From: Streptomyces sp. NRRL B-24484 | GTDB taxonomy: Bacteria > Actinomycetota > Actinomycetes > Streptomycetales > Streptomycetaceae | Length of the DNA: 64,000 nucleotides | Assembly: GCF_000717715.1 (NCBI RefSeq) | Contig: NZ_JOAI01000019.1 | Span: forward strand, 62,001-126,000 | Direction: 5' to 3' | Shown here: positions 1-7,413 of the stretch, one piece after another | Numbering within the stretch: position 1 is the stretch's first letter | How the letters are laid out: each line of letters starts with the position of its first letter | Made by a program: the position numbers and the translations under genes | The notes under the pieces: model-generated | Told to the model about the DNA's origin: nothing | The model's database searches: none | Seen by the model: the letters and a program-made list of their open reading frames with translations, nothing else

Positions 1-1181
1 GGTTTCACGGAGTACAGGTCGAGGACGCGGGCGGCGACGCCCTCCTCGGCGAGCAGGTCGGCGGCGGCCAGGCACTCGTGGACGGTCACGCCCGTCCCGG
101 CCAGGGCGACGGTGTCCCCGGCACTGCTGCGGAGCGTCTTGGACCCGCCGACCGGGAAGGCCTCCTCGGGCCCGTAGAGCACCGGGTAGGCGCCGCGGGT
201 GGCCCGCAGGTGGGAGATGCCGTCGAGGTCGGCCGCGGCGGAGGTGAGCGCCGCGGCGGAGGTGGCGTCGCTCGGGCTGAGCACCGTGGAGCCGTGCACG
301 GACCGCATCATCGCGAGGTCCTCCAGGCCCATCTGGGACGGCCCGTCCGCGCCGATCTCCACACCGCAGTGGGCGCCGCACAGCGTCATCGTGACCTGCG
401 AGATCGCGGCCATCCGGACGAAGTCGTGGGTCCGGGTGAGGAAGGCGGCGAAGGTGGCCGCGTACGGGTGGCGGCCGCGCACGGCCATGCCGACGGCGGT
501 GGCGATCATCTGCTGCTCGGCGATGAAGTTCTGGAAGAACCGCTCCGGGTACGCCTCCGCGAAGTCCTCGGTGTGCGTGGAGTTGCCGACCTCGGCGTCC
601 AGCACGACCGTCTCCGGCCGGGCACCCAGGGCGACCAGCGTCCTGCCGAAGGCGGAGCGGGTGGCGACCTCCTCGCCGCGCTCGAAGCGCGGCAGCTCCA
701 CCGCGCCGCCCGCGCCCGGGGACCTGCGGCGCGGCGCGTCGGGCGGCCGCGGACCGCGCACGGTCAGCTGCCGGACGCCGCCGAGTTCGTCGACGGCCCG
801 GGCGGCCAGGTCCTCGGGCAGCGGCTTGCCGTGCCAGCCCTCGGCGTCCGCGACCGCGGACACGCCCCGGCCCTTGACCGTCCGCGCGACCACGACGGTC
901 GGGGCCCGGCCGTCCGCCGCGGTGGCCAGCGCCCGGTCGACGGCCTCCAGGTCGTGGCCGTCCACGGTGATCGCGCGGCAGCCGAAGGCCTCCGCCCGGC
1001 GGGCGTACGTCTCGGTGTCCCAACCGAGCTCGGTGGGTCCGCACTGGCCGAGCCGGTTGACGTCCACCACGGCGGTGCTGGCCCGTACCGAGTCGACCCG
1101 CAGTTGCTGGGCGAGTTCGGCGACCTGCCGCAGGTCGGTGCCGGGTTCGACCGGGGCGGTGAGGGTGCGGTCGGCGGTCGT
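1..1181 (-). pseudogene. transketolase with internal deletion, start codon lost (runs off window)
   Basis: Remnant of a thiamine-diphosphate transketolase (pentose phosphate pathway). The N-terminal family segment QLRVDSVRAST is followed directly and in frame by AVVDVNRLGQ, which in intact actinobacterial transketolases of about 600 residues lies some 130-150 residues further on. The missing part carries the GHP segment and the GDG-type motif that bind Mg-TPP diphosphate. The pyrimidine-binding domain is well kept (AEQQMIATAVGMAV with the catalytic Glu; CGVEIGADGPSQMGLEDLAM). A good ribosome site, GGAAGGAG at 1188-1195, is followed after 6 nt by ACG (1181-1179) instead of ATG or GTG, and I see no other in-frame start. 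The gene continues beyond position 1, so the C-terminal domain is not visible. Family assignment is secure; loss of function is inferred. Confidence 0.85.
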
Positions 1182-1311
1182 GGCGCTCTCCTTCCGTTCT
1201 TCCCGCGCCTGCCCGCCGAAGAGCTCCGGAATCGCCCCTTCCGCCGCCGCGTGGCCGGGCCCGGAACGGGAAGCCGCCGGGACAGGAACGAGCGGCCGCA
1301 AGGAGCCCCTG

Positions 1312-1689
1312 ATGAACAGCCGGAAGCACACCCCGGACGGCGACCGCAGGCCCGGGGAACGGCACGACTTCCCGCACGGACCGGGCCGCACCTCGCCGCA
1401 GTGGTGGCAGCAGGGCCCCGTGCGGCGCGGCACCGAGCCGGTCACGGCCCGCACCGACCTGGAGCTGAGGCGCCTGCTCTCGCGGGTCTTCCTCGGCTTC
1501 TTCGTGGTCGGCACGGTCGCCTTCGCCGTCCTCGCCGGGACGGCGGGCACCGGGGCCGCGCCGAACCGCGCGACCTTCGCCGTCTTCGCGCTGCTCTGCC
1601 TGGCCTTCGCCGGCATCGCCGCGCTGGACCTCATGGTGATCCGCCGCCGGATGGCCGCGGGACAGGGCCGGGACCGGACCGAGCGGTGA
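1312..1689 (+). CDS. small two-helix membrane protein, DUF6343-like
   Basis: A 125-residue protein with a hydrophilic N-terminus of about 55 residues, then two hydrophobic helices (about 62-80 and 88-110) separated by a short Gly/Ala/Pro loop, and a basic tail (MVIRRRMAAGQG). The segment RRGTEPVTARTDLELR just before the first helix resembles the signature of the Streptomyces DUF6343 family; this is recalled, not searched. Start chosen at the ATG preceded by AAGGAG 5 nt upstream. It lies divergently from the transketolase remnant. No biochemical function is known. Likely inner-membrane location with both ends in the cytoplasm. Confidence 0.8.
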   Translation: MNSRKHTPDGDRRPGERHDFPHGPGRTSPQWWQQGPVRRGTEPVTARTDLELRRLLSRVFLGFFVVGTVAFAVLAGTAGTGAAPNRATFAVFALLCLAFAGIAALDLMVIRRRMAAGQGRDRTER

Positions 1690-1706
1690 GCCCGACGGCG
1701 TCGGGC
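1690..1706 (+). terminator. stem-loop directly after the DUF6343-like gene
   Basis: A 7-bp perfect stem (1690-1696 with 1700-1706) and a 3-nt loop start at the base after the stop codon. There is no T run, as is usual in Streptomyces terminators. Confidence 0.5.
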
Positions 1707-1803
1707 ACCCCGCCCGGGTCGGCGGGGCAGGGCAGTTGGAGGCGTGGGATCGCCCCGTCCGGGCAGACGCCCGGCAGGCCCCCGAAACGAGGAGGTGAGG
1801 GTG

Positions 1804-1899
1804 ATGGCCAAGATCCGGATCGCCACCAGGCCCGGCCGCGGCCGCCCGCGGCCCCCGATCGACCTGCGGACCCCGTCCGGTCGCCCGCTGCCGTACTGA
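1804..1899 (+). CDS. possible 31-residue basic peptide
   Basis: Short reading frame starting MAKIRIATRPGRG and ending in TPSGRPLPY. It is preceded by a strong AGGAGG ribosome site about 9 nt from an ATG, with an in-frame GTG just before it. Arg- and Pro-rich, no membrane segment. It lies between the DUF6343-like gene and the metallophosphoesterase remnant, in an area full of gene fragments, so it may be the 5' end of a lost gene rather than a real peptide. Function unknown. Confidence 0.35.
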   Translation: MAKIRIATRPGRGRPRPPIDLRTPSGRPLPY

Positions 1900-1945
1900 C
1901 CCGGTCACTGACCCGGCGTCGACCGAACGCGAAACCCAAAGAGCC

Positions 1946-2290
1946 TCAGCACCCGGCCGTACCGGCCGGGTGCAGCTCGTTCGGGTGCAGCTCGTACAGG
2001 GCGAAGGCGTGCCGGACGACCGGCTGCGCCACGTTGCGGACGGGGACCCCCACCCGCCGTCAGGCCGTGCTCGGTGCCGGCGTGGGCGTGGCCGTGGACG
2101 GCCAGGTCCGCCCGGCCCCCGTCGATCGCCTCGGCCAGCAGGTAGCTGCCGAGGAACGGGTAGATCTCGGGGGGCTCGCCCGCCAGGGTGTCCGGCACGG
2201 GGGAGAAGTGGGTCAGCGCGATCCGCAGGTCGCAGTCGGCCAGGTCGGCCAGTGCGGTGCCCAGCCCGTCGGCGAGCGAGCGCGAGGCGG
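1946..2290 (-). pseudogene. C-terminal remnant of a metallophosphoesterase, frameshifted
   Basis: On the minus strand the frame reads ADCDLRIALTHFSPVPDTL, EIYPFLGSYLLAEAID and LAVHGHAHAGTEHG, the C-terminal half of a calcineurin-like metallophosphoesterase (GHAHAG supplies metal-binding His residues). After LTAGG the frame breaks. Removing one G from the 5-G run (plus-strand C run 2047-2051) restores VPVRNVAQPVVRHAFALYE and a stop at 1946-1948. The N-terminal two thirds, with the DxH and GDxxD motifs, is absent: homology ends near 2290, next to a triple 8-bp repeat. Hence a remnant with both a 5' truncation and a frameshift. Confidence 0.75.
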
Positions 2291-2350
2291 TCGCGGCCGT
2301 CGCCGTGGGGGTCGTGCAGTCGGGCGAGGCGGACCCGTCGCGCTCCGATT

Positions 2351-2373
2351 GATCCCCTGATCCCCTGATCCCC
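2351..2373 (+). repeat. three tandem copies of an 8-bp unit (GATCCCCT)
   Basis: Units at 2351-2358, 2359-2366 and 2367-2373 (last unit short by one base). They sit at the edge of the truncated metallophosphoesterase, so they may mark a rearrangement point. Confidence 0.8.
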
Positions 2374-2588
2374 GGCGAGGCCGTCACCGCGTTCCGGCTG
2401 CTCGGCGAACTGCTGGGCACCGGCGCAGCCGAGGGCGTCCTCGCCGAGCCGGACCACGAGGCCGCCGTGGACGCCTCCGCCCAGCTGCGGGCCGTGGCCG
2501 CGGCCGTCGACGAGAGCGAACTCGGAGCCCTCATGGCGAGCTGCCCCCGGGCTTCTCCGACCTCCTCGGCCACCCCGAACCCGCCTGA
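2374..2588 (+). other. coding-like fragment without a start, probable gene debris
   Basis: The frame reads GEAVTAFRLLGELLGTGAAE, then AVDASAQLRAVAAAVDESEL, with strong GC3 codon bias but no start codon with a ribosome site. Near 2545 the coding bias moves to another frame (GFSDLLGHPEPA, stop at 2586-2588). I do not recognise the family. It looks like the 3' end of a gene lost in the same rearrangement as the neighbouring metallophosphoesterase. Confidence 0.3.
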
Positions 2589-2619
2589 CAGTCCCGAACC
2601 CCCTCCGAGGAGGCCCGCT

Positions 2620-2835
2620 GTGCCGAAGCCGCCGCGTCCCCACCGCACCACCGCGCAGCAGCCCGCCGTGGAGGGCGTGCGCCACGAACGGGCGGTGCTC
2701 GCCGCGCTCGGCGAGCTCCTCGACGGACTCGCCGCCCTCGGCGGGGGCGAGCCGAGGTTCGGGAGCCTGCCGTCGATCGTCGTCCGCCGTCCCGCGATCC
2801 GCCCCGGTCCCGCCGACCTCGACGCGACCGCCTGA
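2620..2835 (+). CDS. hypothetical 71-residue protein
   Basis: Starts at GTG with GAGGAGG about 7 nt upstream. The frame has typical GC3 bias. The middle, ERAVLAALGELLDGLAAL, would make one amphipathic helix; the N-terminus is basic and Pro-rich, the C-terminus short and acidic. No membrane segment and no recognised domain. It lies between gene debris and a STAS gene. Function unknown. Confidence 0.5.
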   Translation: MPKPPRPHRTTAQQPAVEGVRHERAVLAALGELLDGLAALGGGEPRFGSLPSIVVRRPAIRPGPADLDATA

Positions 2836-2915
2836 GCCGTCACCGTCCGTGCCGGGTGCGGGCCGTTTCGTTCGGGGGGGCTGACTTCACCCCACAACAG
2901 GTCCACACTGGTGCT

Positions 2916-3296
2916 GTGACCAGGTCACTCGTCCCCCCTGTGCGTCCTGCGTCCGCGGCGGCTGCTTCGCCCCGTGGACAGGCGGCCGGGGCCGTCCCGC
3001 GACGACGGGGGCACCTGGTCGCCGCCGAGGCGAAGGACACCGCCGCCGTGGCCGCGCTGCGCCACGCGCTGCTCAGCGAGATCGGGCACTGCCCGCCCGG
3101 CGGATCGGTCACCGCGGACCTGGGCGCACTGTCGCGCTGCTCGGGCGAGGGCATCGCCGTCCTGCGCGAGGCACTCTCCGCCGCGGCCGCGCGCGGGATC
3201 GAACTGCGGATGGTGGGCGCGCACTCGGCCGTCCGCCACGCCCTGGGCCTGATCGACGTCGGCGGCTGGCACGTGGCCGTCCCCCGCAGCCCCTGA
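2916..3296 (+). CDS. STAS-domain anti-anti-sigma-factor-like protein
   Basis: A 126-residue protein with an unstructured basic N-terminus of about 35 residues and a STAS domain (about 36-120). The core SVTADLGALSRCSGEGIAVL matches the strand-loop-helix where anti-anti-sigma factors carry the phosphorylatable Ser/Thr, followed by IELRMVGAHSAVRHALGLI. Such proteins bind HATPase anti-sigma factors and release sigma factors of the sigma-B group; two HATPase proteins lie in this region. Start taken at GTG 2916, which has no clear ribosome site and may be leaderless. Its 3' end is followed by a tandem repeat and a degenerate copy of itself. Confidence 0.7.
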   Translation: MTRSLVPPVRPASAAAASPRGQAAGAVPRRRGHLVAAEAKDTAAVAALRHALLSEIGHCPPGGSVTADLGALSRCSGEGIAVLREALSAAAARGIELRMVGAHSAVRHALGLIDVGGWHVAVPRSP

Positions 3297-3340
3297 CGGG
3301 ATCCGGCCCCGGCGGCCCTGACGGGATCCGGCCCCGGCGG
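3291..3340 (+). repeat. 25-bp perfect tandem duplication across the STAS stop codon
   Basis: Copy 1 at 3291-3315 and copy 2 at 3316-3340 are identical. The first contains the stop codon of the STAS gene. It joins the gene to the degenerate STAS fragment downstream. Confidence 0.95.
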
Positions 3341-3354
3341 GTCGGCACGGAGTT

Positions 3355-3452
3355 CGCGCTCCCGGCACAACGCATGGTGGCTGCGCATTCGCCGTTCGCG
3401 ATGGGCTCGGCCCGATCGACATCGGCGGCGGGCGCGTAGCCGTCCCGTGCGG
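3355..3452 (+). pseudogene. degenerate second copy of the STAS gene 3' end
   Basis: Bases 3374-3452 align with the last 80 or so bases of the STAS gene upstream (the codons for MVGAHSAVRHALGLIDVGG and what follows). Many substitutions and small indels break the frame (MVAAHSPF, then a shift towards GPIDIGGGRVAVP). With the 25-bp tandem repeat at 3291-3340 this shows an old local duplication that decayed. No product expected. Confidence 0.65.
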
Positions 3453-3505
3453 GCACCGGCGGGGCGGCGCGGAGTCCTCGGCCGGCCTCTTGCCGTCCCC
3501 GAGCA

Positions 3506-3742
3506 TCAGAGCCGTCGGTGCCGTCCCTCGCCGGGTGTCGCCTCGTCCTCGGGCGGCAGGTCCACGGACGGCAGGTCCACGGGCGGTGGCTCGCGGTCCT
3601 TGCGGCGCCGGCCGAGGACGAAGGCCAGGACGAGGACGACCACCAGGGCGGCGCCGGCCGCGATCAGCCACAGGTGCGGGCCGGAGCCGTCCGCGGCGAG
3701 GGCAGCGAGGTCCGCCGGTCGTGCCGGGTTCGTGAGGGTCAT
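3506..3742 (-). CDS. small single-pass membrane protein, DUF6479-like
   Basis: A 78-residue protein: short N-terminus (MTLTNPARPADLAAL), one hydrophobic helix (WLIAAGAALVVVLVLAFVLG, about 27-46), a basic stop-transfer GRRRKD, and an acidic Pro-rich tail (PPVDLPSVDLPPEDEA). The layout, helix then RRR then acidic tail, resembles the Streptomyces DUF6479 family, from memory only. The ribosome site is weak. An upstream TTG start at 3775 is possible but less likely. It is divergent from the carboxylate-amine ligase gene. Function unknown. Confidence 0.7.
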   Translation of the reverse strand: MTLTNPARPADLAALAADGSGPHLWLIAAGAALVVVLVLAFVLGRRRKDREPPPVDLPSVDLPPEDEATPGEGRHRRL

Positions 3743-3787
3743 GGCGCCACGCCTGTCCCGTGCGGGGAGGGCCAAACCGGTGGCCGC

Positions 3788-3813
3788 GGTTGACTGCCCA
3801 CGACCGGGGGTAG
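3788..3813 (+). promoter_or_regulatory. stress-sigma-like promoter, GGTT-N16-GGGTAG
   Basis: -35-like GGTT at 3788-3791 and -10-like GGGTAG at 3808-3813. The GTG start of the ligase gene is only 10 nt after the -10, so the transcript would be leaderless or nearly so. It fits the published Streptomyces sigma-B type pattern GNNT-N14-16-GGGTA(C/T) except for the last base. Confidence 0.5.
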
Positions 3814-3822
3814 CCGCCGCAC

Positions 3823-4848
3823 GTGCTCACCATCGGTGTGGAGGAGGAGTACCTCCTGGTCTCCCCGGCCACCGGGGTCCCGGTCGCGCGGGCCGCCCGG
3901 GTGCTCGCCGAGGCCGGCCTGCACCCCGCGGTGGCCCGCGGCGAGGTGCAGCGCGAACTGCTGCAGGCCCAGCTGGAGGTGGCGACCCCGGTCTGCCGGA
4001 GCCTCGACGAACTCGGCGGACACCTGCTGCGGCTGCGCCACGGCCTCACCGACGCCGCCGAGGCGTGCGCCTGCCGGCTGGCGGCCTGCGGCTCCGCCCC
4101 GTTCACCGACCGGCTGCCCGTCCCGGTCACCCCGTCGGCGCGCTACCGCCGGATGCGCCGGGACGCACCCGCCCTCACCGACGAGCAGATGATCAACGGC
4201 ATGCACGTGCACGTCGGCGTGCCCGGCCGGACGGAGGGCGTGGCGGTGCTGAACGGCCTGCGGCCCTGGCTGCCCGTGCTGACCGCGCTGAGCGCCAACT
4301 CCCCGCTCTGGCGCGGCAAGGACACCGGCTTCGCCAGCTGGCGGACCGTCGTCTTCGGCCGCTGGCCGGTCAGCGGGATGCCCCCGTCGTTCACGGACGG
4401 TGCCGACTACGACCGGCGGATCCACCGGCTGGTCGCCACCGGCCTGGTCCGCGACACCGGGCAGGTCTACTGGCAGGCCCGCCTCTCCGAGCGCTACCCG
4501 ACCGTCGAGGTCCGTGCGTCCGACGTCCAGCTGCGGGCGGACGAGGCCGTGCTGCTCGCCGGACTCGTCCGTGCTCTCGCGGCCCGCGTCCTGGATCCGC
4601 GCCGGTCCGCCGCCGTGCCGCCGGCCGCGCCCGAACTCCTCCGGACCGCCGCCTGGTACGCCGCCCGCCACGGCGTCGCCGAGCGGCTGCCCGACCCCGC
4701 CACCTGCACCCTCGTGCCCGCGTCCGAGGCCGCCGAGGCGCTACTGGCCGCCGTCGGGCCCGAACTGCGCGCCGACGGTGACCTGGAGCGCATCGAGGAG
4801 GGCCTGATCCGCATGATCACCGACGAGACGGCCGGCCTGCTGCCCTGA
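3823..4848 (+). CDS. ybdK: YbdK-family carboxylate-amine (glutamate-cysteine) ligase
   Basis: A 341-residue member of the GCS2 glutamate-cysteine ligase family. Such enzymes join an amine such as Cys to the gamma-carboxyl of Glu using ATP. Family marks: N-terminal GVEEEYLLV (residues 4-12, acidic Mg/ATP site), QREL and EVATPVC around 45-60, and INGMHVHVGVP near 125-135 (HVHVG is conserved). The family is usually 360-380 residues; this one is slightly short but collinear. In actinobacteria that use mycothiol the true substrate is uncertain, and gamma-glutamyl amide formation is possible. Soluble. Preceded by a GGGTAG-type promoter with almost no leader. Confidence 0.9.
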   Translation: MLTIGVEEEYLLVSPATGVPVARAARVLAEAGLHPAVARGEVQRELLQAQLEVATPVCRSLDELGGHLLRLRHGLTDAAEACACRLAACGSAPFTDRLPVPVTPSARYRRMRRDAPALTDEQMINGMHVHVGVPGRTEGVAVLNGLRPWLPVLTALSANSPLWRGKDTGFASWRTVVFGRWPVSGMPPSFTDGADYDRRIHRLVATGLVRDTGQVYWQARLSERYPTVEVRASDVQLRADEAVLLAGLVRALAARVLDPRRSAAVPPAAPELLRTAAWYAARHGVAERLPDPATCTLVPASEAAEALLAAVGPELRADGDLERIEEGLIRMITDETAGLLP

Positions 4849-4926
4849 CCCGGCGCGGTCTCGCACCGCCCGGTCCGGGCGCCCGTGACCGGCCCCGCCG
4901 GGGCCGCGCAGCCGAGGAGGACGGCC

Positions 4927-5118
4927 ATGGACAGGCCCGAGCAGTACACGCCGGTCTTCGACGACCCGCCGACCGGCATCACCGTCACCGCCACCGGCGC
5001 CATGGGCACCGACGGCGCCCGGGTGTACACCGACGACTCCGGAACGGTCCGCGTGGAGATCGAGGCGGACGGCACCGTCCGGGCCGTCACCACCCGGGCG
5101 CTCGGCCGGCCGCGGGCC
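4927..5118 (+). CDS. DUF6296-like small protein, own stop codon not found
   Basis: Starts at ATG with GAGGAGG 9 nt upstream. The beginning (MDRPEQYTPVFDDPP, then GARVYTDDSGTVRVEIEADG, then TVRAV) resembles the DUF6296 small-protein family common in Kitasatospora and Streptomyces; a second member lies at 22441-22785. Family proteins are usually 70-100 residues, but here the frame stays open through the next gene and joins, in frame, the HATPase gene ending at 6306. I end the feature where family resemblance fades. A lost stop or a base error is likely; a true 459-residue fusion is improbable because the gene between is coded in another frame. Confidence 0.5.
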
Positions 5119-5269
5119 GCCGAGCCGCTCGGCCGAGCCACGGGAGTCCGTGCGCACCACCGCGATTGCGGCGGGGATTCGCGGGCAGACGTACGGATTC
5201 AGGCGATTCCGGTGCGAGCCCCCCGGGCACCGGAACGCGGACCGGGCCGACCGGAACGGGTGCACAGCC

Positions 5270-5776
5270 ATGGCCACCGTCGCACGAAGACTGCCGCTCA
5301 GCCGCCATCAGACCGCACTCTACGAGCGGGCCGGCGAACTCGGTTGGTCGGTACGCCGCGAGCCCGGCGACCGGACGCGCAACGAGCGCCTGCTCTTCAC
5401 CCGTCCCGGGCGCTCGCTGATGGCCGTCTTCACGCACGACGGCGCCTTCGCCTACGCCAGGGTCTCCGGCCCCGGCACCGGCGTCGCCGAACTCGACCTG
5501 GCCGCGGCCGTACGGGAACTGGAGAGCACCTCCGCGAGGCCGGCCCCGCCACCGACTGCCCCCGCGGGCAGCACGCCGGACAGGCCCCCGCCGGTCGTGC
5601 GCGTCGTGCGGCCCGAGGAGACACCGCCGGCCGAGTCGAGCACCACGGCCGGCATCTCGGTGCCCGAGCCGCCCGAACTCCGCAGGGCCTGGGGCCCGTG
5701 GCCGCTGCTGGTCATCGGCCTGCTCGTCCTGTGCGTCCTCGTCTTCATGGTGGCGCGCATCATCGCCTTCGATTGA
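5270..5776 (+). CDS. hypothetical protein with C-terminal membrane anchor
   Basis: A 168-residue protein. The N-terminal half (MATVARRLPLSRHQTALYE, GWSVRREPGDRTRNERLLF, SLMAVFTHDGAFAYARVSG) is a compact alpha/beta-looking domain I do not recognise. Then comes a Pro-rich linker (about 85-140) and one membrane helix at the end (WPLLVIGLLVLCVLVFMVAR, about 144-163). This suggests a tail-anchored protein with its domain in the cytoplasm. The ribosome site is weak (GGAACGGG), so the start is the less certain end. It precedes a HATPase regulator by 59 nt and may share its transcript. Confidence 0.75.
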   Translation: MATVARRLPLSRHQTALYERAGELGWSVRREPGDRTRNERLLFTRPGRSLMAVFTHDGAFAYARVSGPGTGVAELDLAAAVRELESTSARPAPPPTAPAGSTPDRPPPVVRVVRPEETPPAESSTTAGISVPEPPELRRAWGPWPLLVIGLLVLCVLVFMVARIIAFD

Positions 5777-5835
5777 CCTCATCGGCTGCGGCCGACCATC
5801 GGCCTCGAACGCCGGGGGCGAACGGAGAGGACGTC

Positions 5836-6306
5836 ATGGCCGACGACCTCGCAGGACTGCCGGACCACCGCGTCCGCCACCTGCGCCCCGGTCAGGACCA
5901 CGCGCTGGCGACGGCGATGGCCTTCGTCCAGCAGACCCTCGACGACTGGTACCCGGCCGGCCGGGACCGGCCGGAGACCCGGCGGGTGCGGGAGAACGCC
6001 TTCCTGGTGGCGGACGAACTGGTCGCCAACGCCTGCGCGCACACCACCGGGCCGACCCGGCTGGACCTCGACCGGGTCGGCCGGCGGTTGAGCATCTCGG
6101 TCACGGACGGGAACGCCGCACCGCCCGTCCTGCCGCACCCCTACCGGCCCGACGCACCGACCGGCCACGGGCTGAAGATCGTCGACCGGCTGGCCCTGCG
6201 CTGGGGGCACCGGCCCGTCGGAGGAGGCAAGACCGTCTGGGCGGAACTGCTCCCTCCCGTGCCCCCGCTCAACGGCGTGCCCGTCGACGTGAGCCGACTG
6301 GACTGA
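5836..6306 (+). CDS. HATPase_c anti-sigma-factor-like ATP-binding protein (RsbW type)
   Basis: A 156-residue single-domain ATP-binding protein of the RsbW/SpoIIAB-like family. The N box is DELVANACAH (about 60-69), followed by SVTDGNAAPP (G1, about 90-99), GHGLKIVDRL (G2, about 111-120) and GGGKTVWAELL near the end. Such proteins bind sigma factors or phosphorylate STAS partners. A GGAGAGG ribosome site precedes the ATG. A STAS gene lies 49 nt downstream on the opposite strand and two more STAS genes are nearby, so partner switching is plausible. No membrane segment. Confidence 0.85.
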   Translation: MADDLAGLPDHRVRHLRPGQDHALATAMAFVQQTLDDWYPAGRDRPETRRVRENAFLVADELVANACAHTTGPTRLDLDRVGRRLSISVTDGNAAPPVLPHPYRPDAPTGHGLKIVDRLALRWGHRPVGGGKTVWAELLPPVPPLNGVPVDVSRLD

Positions 6307-6354
6307 GGTGGCCGGACCGAGGCGGCCGGACCGAGGCGGCGTCAGCAGGTGGTG

Positions 6355-6714
6355 TCAGCAGGCGGTGTCCTGGAACCGGCCGGGGTCCGGGCAGTGGATG
6401 TCGAAGACGGTGTCCGCCTCGGTCACTTCGAGGAGGCGGCGCACCTGCGGGCTGGGGGAGGTCAGACGGAAGGCGATGCCCGCTGCCAGGGCTACTTGCC
6501 GGGCGCGCAGCAGTTCGTTCAGGCCGGCGGAGCCGCAGAAGTCCAGCGCGGCGCAGTCCACCTCCAGCAGTTCGGGTGCCGGGTCCTCGGTCAGCGCCCG
6601 TGCCAGGGCCCGTGCCAGGGCGTCGGAGGTCTCCATGTCGACCTGCCCCGCCAGTGCCAGCGTGCACACCCCCGGCGGAGCGGGACGACGGGTGACGCGA
6701 AGATCGGTTCCCAC
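6355..6714 (-). CDS. STAS-domain anti-sigma factor antagonist
   Basis: A 119-residue STAS protein starting at GTG behind GAGAGGAG. Core: VCTLALAGQVDMETSDALAR (strands 1-2), LLEVDCAALDFCGSAGLNEL (about 57-76; the Ser-Ala-Gly holds the usual phospho-Ser), then GIAFRLTSPSPQVRRLLEVT and TVFDIHC. Length and pattern are standard. Closest relatives in the window are the products at 7005-7355 and 12746-13102, which share TEADTVF or similar endings. Convergent with the upstream HATPase gene and divergent from the next STAS gene across 290 nt. Confidence 0.9.
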   Translation of the reverse strand: MGTDLRVTRRPAPPGVCTLALAGQVDMETSDALARALARALTEDPAPELLEVDCAALDFCGSAGLNELLRARQVALAAGIAFRLTSPSPQVRRLLEVTEADTVFDIHCPDPGRFQDTAC

Positions 6715-7004
6715 GGTCGCTCCTCTCGTCGGCCGGGCCTCCCGAAAGCGGGAAGCCTCCACCCCGACACTCGCCCATCCGGGTGGCCGCCCACAGCTCC
6801 GTGAACGAAACGGATACCGTCGGCCCGTACCGAAAACGAACCGCGACCCGGTGGGTCCCCCGCCCGGGGACCGGACGCGCTCGGCGGACGGCGGAGGGCA
6901 CCCGGGGTCCGTTTCCCGAGCCGTGGGCCGGGCAGGCGGTGGGCACACATGCAGGGCGGGAGCGCCCGGACCGTGCGACTGCCGCACGCCCGAAGGAGGC
7001 TCCT

Positions 7005-7355
7005 GTGCATCCCGTCATCCGCATCACCCACCGCTCGCCCACCCCGGGCCTGCGGATCGTCCAGCTGACCGGGGAGGCGGACCCCGGCAGCACCGAGACG
7101 CTGCGGGCCGCCCTCGACAAGGCGCTGAGCCGCCTCCCGGCCCCGCACACCGTGGTGGTGGACTGCTCGGGCCTGGAGTTCTGCACCGCCGCAGGCCTGG
7201 CGGAGCTGCTCACGGCCCGGGAGCGGGCCGCCGCCGACGGGACGGCCTTCCGGCTCAGCGAGCCGCGCGAGCAGTTGGCCCACCTCCTCCGGGTGACCGG
7301 CACGGACGTGCTCTTCGACATCGAGCCGGCCGGGCTGCTGGAGTCCGCGACCTGA
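7005..7355 (+). CDS. STAS-domain anti-sigma factor antagonist
   Basis: A 116-residue STAS protein; GTG start with AAGGAGG 5 nt upstream. Core: RIVQLTGEADPGSTETLRAA, TVVVDCSGLEFCTAAGLAEL (here Thr-Ala-Ala-Gly replaces the usual Ser-Ala-Gly at the phosphosite), TAFRLSEPREQLAHLLRVTG, VLFDIEPAG. Thr can serve as phospho-acceptor in this family. Divergently arranged with the STAS gene at 6355-6714; the two are probably paralogues. Likely partner: one of the HATPase proteins at 5836 or 13319. Cytoplasmic. Confidence 0.9.
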   Translation: MHPVIRITHRSPTPGLRIVQLTGEADPGSTETLRAALDKALSRLPAPHTVVVDCSGLEFCTAAGLAELLTARERAAADGTAFRLSEPREQLAHLLRVTGTDVLFDIEPAGLLESAT

Positions 7356-7413
7356 TCGGCGTTCGGCGGTCCGCCGGGGGACTGGGCGCCGGACGGATGG
7401 AAAGCCGCTTGTC

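Noticed and set aside
1..1181. Split transketolase (two-gene form)
   Set aside because: Two-gene forms break between whole domains. Here the N-terminal tip is joined in frame to the end of the first domain, which is a deletion.
78..2360. Long open frame (760 codons) on the plus strand
   Set aside because: It lies antisense to the transketolase remnant and crosses several unrelated genes. Its Arg/Gly/His-rich product is typical of a GC-bias shadow frame.
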